In this document: positions 1 through 5,468 of the stretch, piece by piece
Position numbering within the stretch: the first letter of the stretch is position 1
Layout: each line of letters begins with the position of its first letter
Assembly: GCA_039920165.1 (NCBI GenBank)
Contig: JBDSEG010000131.1
Location: 1 to 10,127 of the forward strand
Source: JBDSEG01 sp039920165
GTDB taxonomy: Bacteria; Pseudomonadota; Gammaproteobacteria; Burkholderiales; Burkholderiaceae_C
Direction of reading: 5' to 3'
DNA: 10,127 bases
Program-made: the position numbers and the translations under genes
Notes under the pieces: model-generated
Databases searched by the model: none
Seen by the model: the letters and a program-made list of their open reading frames with translations, nothing else
What the model was told of the DNA's origin: nothing

Positions 1-319
1 GCAGAGGCAGGCCGGGTTGTTTCAGGTCGGTCTCGATGCTTCCGGCAGCCAGGCGGCGGAACACCAGAATGTCGTACTGCGAGGTGTAGTCGTAGTGCGA
101 AGGCAGCTGGTTGCTCAGCAGGTCGGAGACATGCAGATCAACCAGCTGCATGCCACACAGTGACTGCAAGGCGGCCTGGATTTGCACTTGCATGACCTCG
201 AATTCGCGACGCCCGCAGGCGATCCACAGATAGCCGTTGTCTGGCAGTCGCAGCTTGTCCAGCGGGGTCGGCACCCCGGTCTCGGCGACGCTGTTGCCGG
301 TGACGGTAAAAATCCGCAT
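1..319 (-). CDS. CorA-type magnesium/divalent cation transporter, N-terminal part (cut by window edge)
   Basis: The reading frame starts at the ATG complementary to 317-319 and stays open to the left edge, giving about 106 residues that begin MRIFTVTGNSVAETG. It contains the stretch YLWIACGRREFEVMQVQIQA followed by LVDLHVSDLLSNQLPSHYDY and ILVFRRLA. I recognise this as the cytoplasmic N-terminal domain of betaproteobacterial CorA-family transporters. In that family this domain forms the funnel, and the two C-terminal membrane helices with the GMN motif carry the ion path; those lie outside the window. A Shine-Dalgarno-like AAGGAA (complement of 324-329) sits a few bases before the ATG and supports the start. 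The gene lies 69 bp downstream of hemB on the same strand, so they could share a transcript, but I see no functional link. Family assignment is by recognised conserved text, not by search. Confidence 0.8.
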   Translation of the reverse strand, partial: MRIFTVTGNSVAETGVPTPLDKLRLPDNGYLWIACGRREFEVMQVQIQAALQSLCGMQLVDLHVSDLLSNQLPSHYDYTSQYDILVFRRLAAGSIETDLKQPGLPL

Positions 320-388
320 GAGGTTCCTTGATACCGATTTATATGATCAATTGGCCTCTAGCCCGCATCCATAATGCGCAAGCAGCTA

Positions 389-1390
389 TTATTTTTGAAG
401 CAATCTGGCGGCATCCAGCGCGAAGTAGGTGAGCACACCATCCGCCCCGGCACGTTTAAAGGCGAGCAGGCTTTCCATCATGACGGCATCGTGGTCGAGC
501 CAGCCATTGAGGGCGGCGGCCTTGAGCATGGCGTATTCGCCGCTGACCTGGTAGGCAAAGGTGGGCACTTTAAACTCGTCCTTGACGCGGCGTACCACGT
601 CCAGATAGGGCATGCCGGGCTTGACCATCACCATGTCGGCGCCTTCGGCGATATCCATGGCCACTTCGCGCAGCGCTTCATCCGAGTTGCCGGGGTCCAT
701 CTGGTACTGGTTTTTATTGCTTTTTCCCAGGTTGGCAGCGGAGCCGACCGCGTCGCGGAACGGGCCGTAAAACGCGCTCGCATATTTGGCGCTGTACGCC
801 ATGATCCGCGTGTGGATGCGGCCGGCCGATTCGAGCGCGCCGCGGATCGCGCCGATGCGGCCGTCCATCATGTCGCTGGGCGCGACGATATCGACACCGG
901 CCTCGGCCTGCACCAGCGCCTGTTGCACCAGCACCCCGACCGTCAGGTCGTTGACGATATAGCCGTTGTCGTCGAGCAGGCCGTCCTGGCCGTGGCTCGT
1001 GTAGGGGTCGAGCGCGACATCGGTCATCACGCCGAGCTGCGGAAATTCGCGCTTGAGTGCGCGCACGACGGTTGGCACCAGCCCCTTCGGATTGAGCGCC
1101 TCGCGGCCGTCCTCGGTCTTGAGCGATACGTCGACGACAGGAAACAGGGCGAGCGCCGGAATGCCGAGTGCCATGCACTGCTCGGCGACGGGCAGCAGCC
1201 GGTCGAGCGTCATTCGCTGCACGCCGGGCATCGAGGCGATGTCCTGCGCCTGCCCCTGACCGGCCAGCACGAAAACCGGCAGGATCAGGTTGGAGGCATG
1301 CAGCTGATGCTCGCGCACCAGGTCGCGCGTAAAGGCGTCGTAGCGCAGGCGGCGCGGGCGATGGGTCGGAAACGGGGCAGGGGGATGCAC
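389..1390 (-). CDS. hemB: HemB, porphobilinogen synthase (delta-aminolevulinic acid dehydratase)
   Basis: HemB condenses two 5-aminolevulinate molecules to porphobilinogen, the second committed step of cytoplasmic heme synthesis. With the GTG start chosen here the protein has 333 residues, the usual size. The two active-site lysines are visible: Lys202 in YSAKYASAFYGPFR and Lys257 in MVMVKPGMPYLD. At 124-137 the metal site reads DVALDPYTSHGQDG, with Ala and Asp where zinc enzymes have cysteines. This marks the zinc-independent, magnesium-responsive class typified by Pseudomonas. The conserved FPTHRPRRLR near the N terminus fixes the start closely. No in-frame ATG lies near it, so I chose the GTG complementary to 1388-1390; a TTG at 1424-1426 (345 residues) is the main alternative. 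The frame runs open much further upstream (to 1936), but that part is the antisense of hemJ and is not coding. The gene is divergent from hemJ. Function is secure; the start is moderate. Confidence 0.93.
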   Translation of the reverse strand: MHPPAPFPTHRPRRLRYDAFTRDLVREHQLHASNLILPVFVLAGQGQAQDIASMPGVQRMTLDRLLPVAEQCMALGIPALALFPVVDVSLKTEDGREALNPKGLVPTVVRALKREFPQLGVMTDVALDPYTSHGQDGLLDDNGYIVNDLTVGVLVQQALVQAEAGVDIVAPSDMMDGRIGAIRGALESAGRIHTRIMAYSAKYASAFYGPFRDAVGSAANLGKSNKNQYQMDPGNSDEALREVAMDIAEGADMVMVKPGMPYLDVVRRVKDEFKVPTFAYQVSGEYAMLKAAALNGWLDHDAVMMESLLAFKRAGADGVLTYFALDAARLLQK

Positions 1391-1432
1391 GGCAGGCTCG
1401 GCTCGGGTGCGCGGCAGGGGCTGCAACAGGCA

Positions 1433-1462
1433 TTCAACGTGGCGAATGCCGTCTGCTAAAGT
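1433..1462 (+). promoter_or_regulatory. Putative sigma-70 promoter for the structured RNA
   Basis: TAAAGT at 1457-1462 matches the -10 consensus at four of six positions and is preceded by TG at 1454-1455, an extended -10 element. A weak -35 candidate, TTCAAC at 1433-1438, lies 18 bp upstream. A start about seven bases past the -10 falls at 1469, exactly the first base of the first strong hairpin, which is the best argument that the site is real. It sits just upstream of the hemB start codon on the opposite strand, so the two promoters would be close or overlapping. Confidence 0.5.
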
Positions 1463-1468
1463 CGAATT

Positions 1469-1574
1469 GGATGATAGCCGCAAGGCTGTCGTCCCCTGCT
1501 TTTCCTCCCTGAGCAGGTGCCTTGCGTGTGACAGCACCAAGGCATTCAGCCCCGGTTTCGCATCGGGGCTTTTT
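1469..1574 (+). ncRNA. Candidate structured small RNA (or hemJ leader) with intrinsic terminator
   Basis: Four consecutive hairpins fill this stretch. Hairpin 1 pairs GGATGATAGCC (1469-1479) with GGCTGTCGTCC (1484-1494) around a GCAA tetraloop. All 11 positions pair, two of them as G-U wobbles, which pair only if the plus strand is the RNA. Hairpin 2 pairs CCTGCT (1495-1500) with AGCAGG (1512-1517) and exposes a pyrimidine-rich loop containing CCTCCCT. Hairpin 3 pairs TGCCTTG (1518-1524) with CAAGGCA (1538-1544). Hairpin 4 is the terminator at 1548-1574. A promoter-like site places the start at 1469. No reading frame of note fits. The RNA does not carry the conserved loop of SRP RNA or the long bulged rod of 6S RNA, and I do not recognise an Rfam family. 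It could act as a trans-acting small RNA, as an antisense to the hemB leader, or as an attenuating leader for hemJ, which starts 71 bases beyond the terminator. Confidence 0.6.
1548..1574 (+). terminator. Intrinsic (Rho-independent) terminator
   Basis: AGCCCCG (1548-1554) pairs perfectly with CGGGGCT (1564-1570) across a 9-base loop, and the stem runs straight into a T tract (1570-1574). On the minus strand the stem is not followed by T residues, so it works for plus-strand transcription only. No protein-coding gene ends just before it on the plus strand. It therefore ends either an RNA gene or a leader transcript. Confidence 0.8.
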
Positions 1575-1645
1575 CTTGCGGCGGCCCGCACCGGTTCCAA
1601 CTTCGCGCTGCGCCAGCCGCGCAAGCTGCCCTCCATAATGACCCG

Positions 1646-2074
1646 ATGCTCTGGGTCAAAGCCTTTCACATCGTCTTCGTGACGAGCTGGTTCGCGGGTC
1701 TGTTCTATTTGCCACGGCTGTTCATCAACCTCGCCGCGGTGCCGGCCGACAGCCATGCCGAGCGCGAGCGGCTGCTCGTGATGGCGCGCCGGTTGTACCG
1801 CTTCGCCGGGTTGCTGATGGTGCCGGCGCTCGCCCTCGGGCTCGTGCTGTGGCTTTACTACGGCATGGGCCGCGGCCCCGGCGTGTACTGGCTGCACGCC
1901 AAACTCGCCCTGGTGCTGCTCGCGATCGGCTACCACCTTGGCTGCGGGCGGATGCTGCGCAAGTTCGAGCAGTTCGCCAATCGGCGCAGCGATCGCTGGC
2001 TGCGCGTTTTCAACGAGGTCTCGGTGCTCGTCTTCACGGCGATCGTGGTGCTGGTTGTCGTGAAGCCGTTCTAG
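1646..2074 (+). CDS. hemJ: HemJ/UPF0093 (CopD-like) membrane protein, probable protoporphyrinogen IX oxidase
   Basis: The 142-residue protein is the usual size for the HemJ family and has four likely membrane helices, at about 4-28, 53-73, 82-100 and 122-141. Family hallmarks are visible: MLWVKAFHIV with His8, WFAGLFYLPRLF at 15-26, MARRLYRF around 46-53, HAKL with His84 and Lys86, His97 in GYH, and NE at 123-124 followed by a C terminus ending VVKPF. HemJ proteins convert protoporphyrinogen IX to protoporphyrin IX in the inner membrane and have been described as b-type cytochromes. Many betaproteobacterial members are labelled only 'CopD family protein'. Placement divergent from hemB supports a role in heme synthesis. 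The ATG at 1646 has no clear Shine-Dalgarno sequence; instead CATAAT at 1634-1639 ends seven bases before it, so a leaderless or very short-leader transcript is possible. The family call is strong; the exact enzyme activity is inferred. Confidence 0.78.
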   Translation: MLWVKAFHIVFVTSWFAGLFYLPRLFINLAAVPADSHAERERLLVMARRLYRFAGLLMVPALALGLVLWLYYGMGRGPGVYWLHAKLALVLLAIGYHLGCGRMLRKFEQFANRRSDRWLRVFNEVSVLVFTAIVVLVVVKPF

Positions 2075-2099
2075 GGCCCGCAGCGTGAACAGGCCCTAG
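2071..2099 (+). repeat. Perfect 8-bp inverted repeat between hemJ and vanZ-like gene
   Basis: CTAGGGCC at 2071-2078 and GGCCCTAG at 2092-2099 are exact reverse complements around a 13-base loop. The left arm contains the hemJ stop codon (2072-2074). The right arm ends four bases before the ATG of the next gene (2104) and covers the place where its ribosome binding site should be. There is no T tract, so it is not a standard terminator. It could couple translation of the two genes or stabilise the upstream message; both are inferences. Confidence 0.55.
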
Positions 2100-2103
2100 G
2101 CGC

Positions 2104-3213
2104 ATGGAGCGCCACCGCAGTTCGGCCGCGCCGCTCGCCTGGCTGTATGCCGCGCTCATCGTCTATGCGAGCCTGTATCCCTTCGTCGGCTGGACTGTTC
2201 CCGGCGTCATGCCGTGGGCCTATCTGTTCCAGCCGTGGCCGCGCTGGTGGACCGTTTTCGATGTCGTATCCAACCTGGTCGGGTACATGCCGTTCGGCGC
2301 CCTGGTGTGCATCGCGCTGCTGCGCACCGGCCGCCATCCGCTCGCTGGCCTGGCCGGCGCGGTCGTCGTCGCGGGGTCGATGTCGGCAGGGCTCGAGAGT
2401 CTGCAGACCTACCTGCCGCAGCGTGTCGCCTCCAACGTCGATCTCGCGCTGAACGTCGGCGGCGCGGCGGTGGGCGCCTCGCTCGTCGTGCTGGCGCATG
2501 TGATGGGTGGCGTGGCGCGCTGGCAGACGCTGCGCGACCGCTGGTTCATCGACCGCAGCGCGGGCGGCATGGTGTTGCTGCTGCTGTGGCCGCTCGGCCT
2601 GCTGTTTCCCTCCCCCGTGCCGCTCGGCCTGGGCCACGTGTATCCGAAGGTGCAGGAGTGGTTGGCGCGCGCCGTCGAGGGAACACCGGCCGAGGGGTGG
2701 TTCGAGCCTTGGATCGACGCGACCGCCCACCTCGATGCGCTGGCCCCGGTGAGCGAGGTCGCTGCGGTCGCCCTCGGCCTGCTCGCGCCATGTCTGGTGG
2801 CATTCACGGTCACGCGCGATGCGCCGCGCCGAGTGGTCATGGTGCTCGGCGCGGGCGTTCTCGGCCTCGCGGCGACGACCTTGTCGACCGCGCTCAATTT
2901 CGGTCCGCAGCACGCCTTTGCCTGGCGCACGCCGAATGCGTTGGTCGGCTTCATGCTCGGTACCGCAGCCGGCATCGCACTGGCCTGGCTGCCGCGCCGC
3001 GTCATCGCCGGGCTGGCGCTGGTGGTGCTGACGATCTTGATCGCACTGATCTCGCAGGCGCCGGCCGACCCCTATTTCGCGGAAAGCCTGCACGGCTGGG
3101 AGCAAGGCCGCTTCATCCGTTTCCACGGCGCTGCGCAGTGGGTCGGCTGGCTGTGGCCGTATGCCGCGCTGTCGTATGTGCTGCTGCGGCTGGGCGCGCG
3201 CGATTCGGGGTGA
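2104..3213 (+). CDS. VanZ-family multispanning membrane protein
   Basis: This 369-residue protein is rich in hydrophobic segments, with about ten likely membrane helices (for example near 11-30, 47-72, 79-103, 111-133, 153-168, 218-236, 245-266, 279-296, 300-318 and 346-364). The N-terminal half matches the VanZ-like pattern: a first helix ending SLYPFVGW, then a segment reading DVVSNLVGYMPFG, then ESLQTYLPQRVASNVDLALN, the characteristic acidic and asparagine-containing loop of that family. VanZ itself gives low-level teicoplanin resistance in enterococci by an unknown mechanism, but chromosomal relatives in Proteobacteria have no established function, and resistance should not be inferred. 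The second half is less conserved in my reading. The ATG at 2104 lies 29 bp past hemJ, suggesting one transcript. No Shine-Dalgarno sequence is clear because the region is inside an inverted repeat. Confidence 0.78.
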   Translation: MERHRSSAAPLAWLYAALIVYASLYPFVGWTVPGVMPWAYLFQPWPRWWTVFDVVSNLVGYMPFGALVCIALLRTGRHPLAGLAGAVVVAGSMSAGLESLQTYLPQRVASNVDLALNVGGAAVGASLVVLAHVMGGVARWQTLRDRWFIDRSAGGMVLLLLWPLGLLFPSPVPLGLGHVYPKVQEWLARAVEGTPAEGWFEPWIDATAHLDALAPVSEVAAVALGLLAPCLVAFTVTRDAPRRVVMVLGAGVLGLAATTLSTALNFGPQHAFAWRTPNALVGFMLGTAAGIALAWLPRRVIAGLALVVLTILIALISQAPADPYFAESLHGWEQGRFIRFHGAAQWVGWLWPYAALSYVLLRLGARDSG

Positions 3214-3226
3214 AGTGCCCGGCTTC

Positions 3227-3232
3227 TAAAAT
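3227..3232 (+). promoter_or_regulatory. Possible -10 element before the ferredoxin gene
   Basis: TAAAAT here matches the -10 consensus at five of six positions and ends seven bases before the ATG at 3240, so transcription could begin at or next to the start codon. A -35 box is poor (TTCGGG at 3204-3209, 17 bp upstream). It lies just downstream of the vanZ-like stop codon, where a new transcription start would be plausible. Confidence 0.3.
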
Positions 3233-3239
3233 GCCCCCG

Positions 3240-3566
3240 ATGAGTTATTACGAGCGGCACATCTTCTTCTGCCTGAACCATCGCGACGGTCCGGACGATG
3301 CGTGTGCCAAGCAGGGTGCGCAGGCCGGCTTCGACCACTGCAAATCGCGCGTCAAGGCGGCCAAGCTGGCGGGGCCGGGGCAGGTGCGCGTCAACCGGGC
3401 CGGGTGCCTGGACCGCTGCGCTGGCGGGCCGGTCGCGGTGGTCTATCCCGAGGCGGTCTGGTACACGTATGTGGACCGCGACGATATCGACGAGATCGTC
3501 GACTCGCATCTGATCAACGGCCGCATCGTCGAGCGGCTGCTGCTGGCACCCGATGTGGGCCGCTGA
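3240..3566 (+). CDS. Thioredoxin-like [2Fe-2S] ferredoxin (Shethna-type/NuoE-like)
   Basis: The 108-residue protein starts MSYYERHIFFCLNHR and carries four cysteines in the spacing of thioredoxin-fold [2Fe-2S] ferredoxins: Cys11 and Cys22, then Cys56 and Cys60 in the GCLDRCAGGP motif. Cys34 is an extra cysteine outside the cluster pattern. The segment VAVVYPEAVWYTYVDRDDIDEIVDSHL is the typical C-terminal part of these proteins. They are soluble electron carriers whose partners are rarely known; here no redox enzyme is adjacent. An in-frame ATG three codons upstream (3231) is an alternative start, but 3240 gives the usual MSYYxRH beginning. A hydrolase gene begins nine bases after the stop, so the two are probably co-translated. 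The family is clear and the partner unknown. Confidence 0.88.
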   Translation: MSYYERHIFFCLNHRDGPDDACAKQGAQAGFDHCKSRVKAAKLAGPGQVRVNRAGCLDRCAGGPVAVVYPEAVWYTYVDRDDIDEIVDSHLINGRIVERLLLAPDVGR

Positions 3567-3575
3567 GGGCGCGCG

Positions 3576-4211
3576 ATGAATGCCCACACGCTGCGCCAGA
3601 CGTTCGCCGGGCCAGCCGGCACCATCGAGTGCGCAATCGACGCACCGGCAGGTGCTGCACTCGGCGTCGCGGTCGTCTGCCATCCGCATCCGCAGCACGG
3701 CGGCACGCTCGATAACAAGGTGGTGCAGACGCTGGCGCGCGCCTTCGTGCAGCTCGGCTGGCGCAGCGTGCGTTTCAATTTTCGCGGCGTCGGCGCGTCC
3801 GAGGGCGCGTGGGATGACGGCCGCGGCGAAGTCGACGATGCGCTGGCGGTGATTGCCGCACAAAAGGTCGACGGTCGCGCGCCGCCCTTGCTGCTGGCCG
3901 GCTTCTCGTTCGGCGGTTATGTCGCGGCCGAGGCTGCCACGCGATTGCCCGCGCTCGAACGGCCGCAGCGGCTGGTGCTGGTCGGCCCTTCGACCCAGAA
4001 GCAGAGCGTGCCCGCGGTCCCGGCCGATACAGTCGTGATCCACGGCGAGACCGACGACGTGGTGCCGCTTTCCGCGACGCTCGACTGGGCCCGGCCGCAG
4101 GCGCTGCCGGTGATCGTCTTCCCCGGCGTGGGTCATTTCTTCCACGGCCAGCTCGGGCTGCTCAAGCGTGTCGTGCTGCTGCAGTTGCAGGATCGACCGA
4201 ACGCCACATGA
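3576..4211 (+). CDS. Alpha/beta hydrolase (dienelactone-hydrolase-like small serine hydrolase)
   Basis: A 211-residue soluble protein with the complete alpha/beta-hydrolase catalytic set: the nucleophile elbow GFSFGGY at about 108-114, an acidic residue in HGETDDVVPL, and the histidine in FPGVGHFFHG. Near the N terminus the motif CHPHPQHGGTLDNKVV forms the oxyanion region, followed by RFNFRGVGASEG. This combination marks a widespread bacterial group usually annotated only as alpha/beta hydrolase, whose natural substrate is unknown. No signal peptide is visible, so it is cytoplasmic. A good Shine-Dalgarno GAGGG at 3565-3569, overlapping the ferredoxin stop, sits seven bases before the ATG and supports both the start and coupling with the ferredoxin. 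Substrate cannot be told from the sequence. Confidence 0.88.
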   Translation: MNAHTLRQTFAGPAGTIECAIDAPAGAALGVAVVCHPHPQHGGTLDNKVVQTLARAFVQLGWRSVRFNFRGVGASEGAWDDGRGEVDDALAVIAAQKVDGRAPPLLLAGFSFGGYVAAEAATRLPALERPQRLVLVGPSTQKQSVPAVPADTVVIHGETDDVVPLSATLDWARPQALPVIVFPGVGHFFHGQLGLLKRVVLLQLQDRPNAT

Positions 4212-4218
4212 CCGTGGT

Positions 4219-4247
4219 CTGAATATTCTCCGCGGCGCGCTATTCAG
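4219..4247 (+). repeat. 7-bp perfect inverted repeat upstream of the DD-carboxypeptidase gene
   Basis: CTGAATA (4219-4225) and TATTCAG (4241-4247) are exact reverse complements with a GC-rich 15-base loop. They lie in the 80-bp gap between the hydrolase stop and the carboxypeptidase start. The half-site centres are 22 bp apart, about two helical turns, which would suit a dimeric regulator, but a weak hairpin is equally possible. There is no T tract after it. Confidence 0.35.
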
Positions 4248-4291
4248 GCCCCAGCTTCCACTTCCCGAATGCCTCTCCCGACGGATCTTCC

Positions 4292-5440
4292 ATGAAACGA
4301 TTGTTTGCCCTTCTCCTGTCGCTCGCACTGGCCGGCACCGCGCTCGCCCAGGCGCCGCAGCCGCCCGAGGTCGCGGCGCGCCGCTACCTGGTGATCGATC
4401 TCACGAGCAACCAGGTTCTCGCCGAGCGCGATGCCGATGCCCCAGCTGATCCGGCCTCGCTGACCAAGCTGATGACGGCGTATGTCGTCTTCGGCGCAAT
4501 CCGCGACAAGAAGCTCGCACTCGACCAGCGCTTGTCGGTTTCCAAGCGTGCCTGGGACGAGCGCAAAGCCGGCGGCTCGCTGATGTTCATCGACACCACG
4601 ATGACGCCGACGGTCGACGAACTGGTCAAGGGAATGATCGTGCAAAGCGGCAACGATGCGTCGGTGGCGCTGGCCGAGGCGATCGGCGGTACGTTGGAGC
4701 AGTTCGTCGCCATGATGAACAAGCGGGCGCAGGCCTTCGGACTGAAGAACACCGAGTTCAAGAATGTTGCCGGGCTGACGGAGCCGGGTCATCACAGCAG
4801 CGCGCGCGATCTGGCAACGATCGCGACGCGGATCATTCGCGACTTTCCTGAGTTCTTTCCGTACTACTCGATCAAGGACTTCCGCTACAACAACATCGCG
4901 CAGCCCAACCGCAACCTGCTGCTGCGCCGCGATCCGACAGTGGACGGCATGAAGACGGGCTATACCGAAGCCGCCGGCTACTGCCTGATCGCCACCGCGC
5001 AGCGCGACTACCCGAACGGCAAGCGCCGGGTCATGAGCGTGGTGCTCAATACCACCTCGATGGCATCGCGCGCGGACGAAAGCCAGAAGCTGCTCAACTG
5101 GGGCTTTCAGGCCTTCGACACGGTGCGCCTGTTCGACGATGGCAAGCCGATCGTGACCGCGCCGCTGTGGAAGGGCATCGCCAAGGAAGCCAAGCTCGGC
5201 GCCGCCGGCGGCGTCTTCGTGACCGTTCCGAAGGGCGAGGGCGGCAAGCTCGTCACCAAGGTCGAGCGCACCGATCCGCTCGTCGCGCCGCTGGCCAAGG
5301 GTCAGCGCGTGGGCACCGTCAAGGTCGCAACCACCGGCGGTGCGCCGGTGGCCGATGTGCCGCTGGTGGTGCTCGAGGCGGTCGAGCAGGCCGGCATCTT
5401 CAGCCGGGCCTGGGACGCCCTGCGCTTGTGGATCAAGTAA
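4292..5440 (+). CDS. dacA: D-alanyl-D-alanine carboxypeptidase (PBP5/6 type, DacA/DacC family)
   Basis: A 382-residue low-molecular-weight penicillin-binding protein that trims the terminal D-alanine from peptidoglycan pentapeptides in the periplasm. A signal peptide is clear: MKRLF, a leucine/alanine-rich core, and a likely cut after ALAQA near residue 21. The three serine-DD-peptidase motifs are intact: SLTK with Ser56 and Lys59, SGN at 119-121, and KTG at 221-223. The domain after about 270 matches the beta-rich C-terminal domain of the PBP5 family, and the last 20 residues (EQAGIFSRAWDALRLWIK) look like the amphipathic helix that anchors these enzymes to the membrane. It leads a five-gene plus-strand cluster, and the next gene starts 28 bp downstream. 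The Shine-Dalgarno region is weak (ACGGA). dacA versus dacC cannot be separated here, so the symbol is a family label. Confidence 0.93.
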   Translation: MKRLFALLLSLALAGTALAQAPQPPEVAARRYLVIDLTSNQVLAERDADAPADPASLTKLMTAYVVFGAIRDKKLALDQRLSVSKRAWDERKAGGSLMFIDTTMTPTVDELVKGMIVQSGNDASVALAEAIGGTLEQFVAMMNKRAQAFGLKNTEFKNVAGLTEPGHHSSARDLATIATRIIRDFPEFFPYYSIKDFRYNNIAQPNRNLLLRRDPTVDGMKTGYTEAAGYCLIATAQRDYPNGKRRVMSVVLNTTSMASRADESQKLLNWGFQAFDTVRLFDDGKPIVTAPLWKGIAKEAKLGAAGGVFVTVPKGEGGKLVTKVERTDPLVAPLAKGQRVGTVKVATTGGAPVADVPLVVLEAVEQAGIFSRAWDALRLWIK

Positions 5441-5468
5441 GCTGAAATCTTCGACCGACGGAGCCCGC

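Noticed and set aside
338..343. Minus-strand TATAAA as a -10 box for the corA-like gene
   Set aside because: No acceptable -35 lies 16-18 bp upstream, so I could not support a promoter, although the AT-rich stretch makes one plausible.
328..350. TTGAT-N13-ATCAA symmetrical site before corA-like gene, resembling FNR half-sites
   Set aside because: The FNR spacing is four bases, not thirteen. In an AT-rich promoter segment this short match is expected by chance.
714..1433. Minus-strand frame starting with ATG at 1433, shifted from hemB
   Set aside because: It is a +1 shadow of hemB. It tempted me as a frameshifted hemB start, but the hemB frame is intact and has a usable GTG.
374..1459. Long plus-strand open frame (361 codons) opposite hemB
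   Set aside because: It is the complement of the hemB coding frame, has His/Arg-rich low-quality composition and no family features, and is a GC-bias artefact.
1469..1574. 6S RNA, SRP RNA or another housekeeping RNA as the identity of the candidate
   Set aside because: It is too short and lacks the long bulged rod of 6S RNA. The conserved GGAAGGAAGCA loop of SRP RNA is absent.
1391..1936. In-frame upstream extension of hemB to an ATG at 1936
   Set aside because: The added 182 residues are the antisense of hemJ and of the RNA region, and HemB proteins normally begin just before FPTHRPRRLR.
2071..3126. Minus-strand frame of 351 codons opposite the vanZ-like gene
   Set aside because: Composition is typical of an antisense shadow, while the plus-strand frame has membrane helices and VanZ-like motifs.
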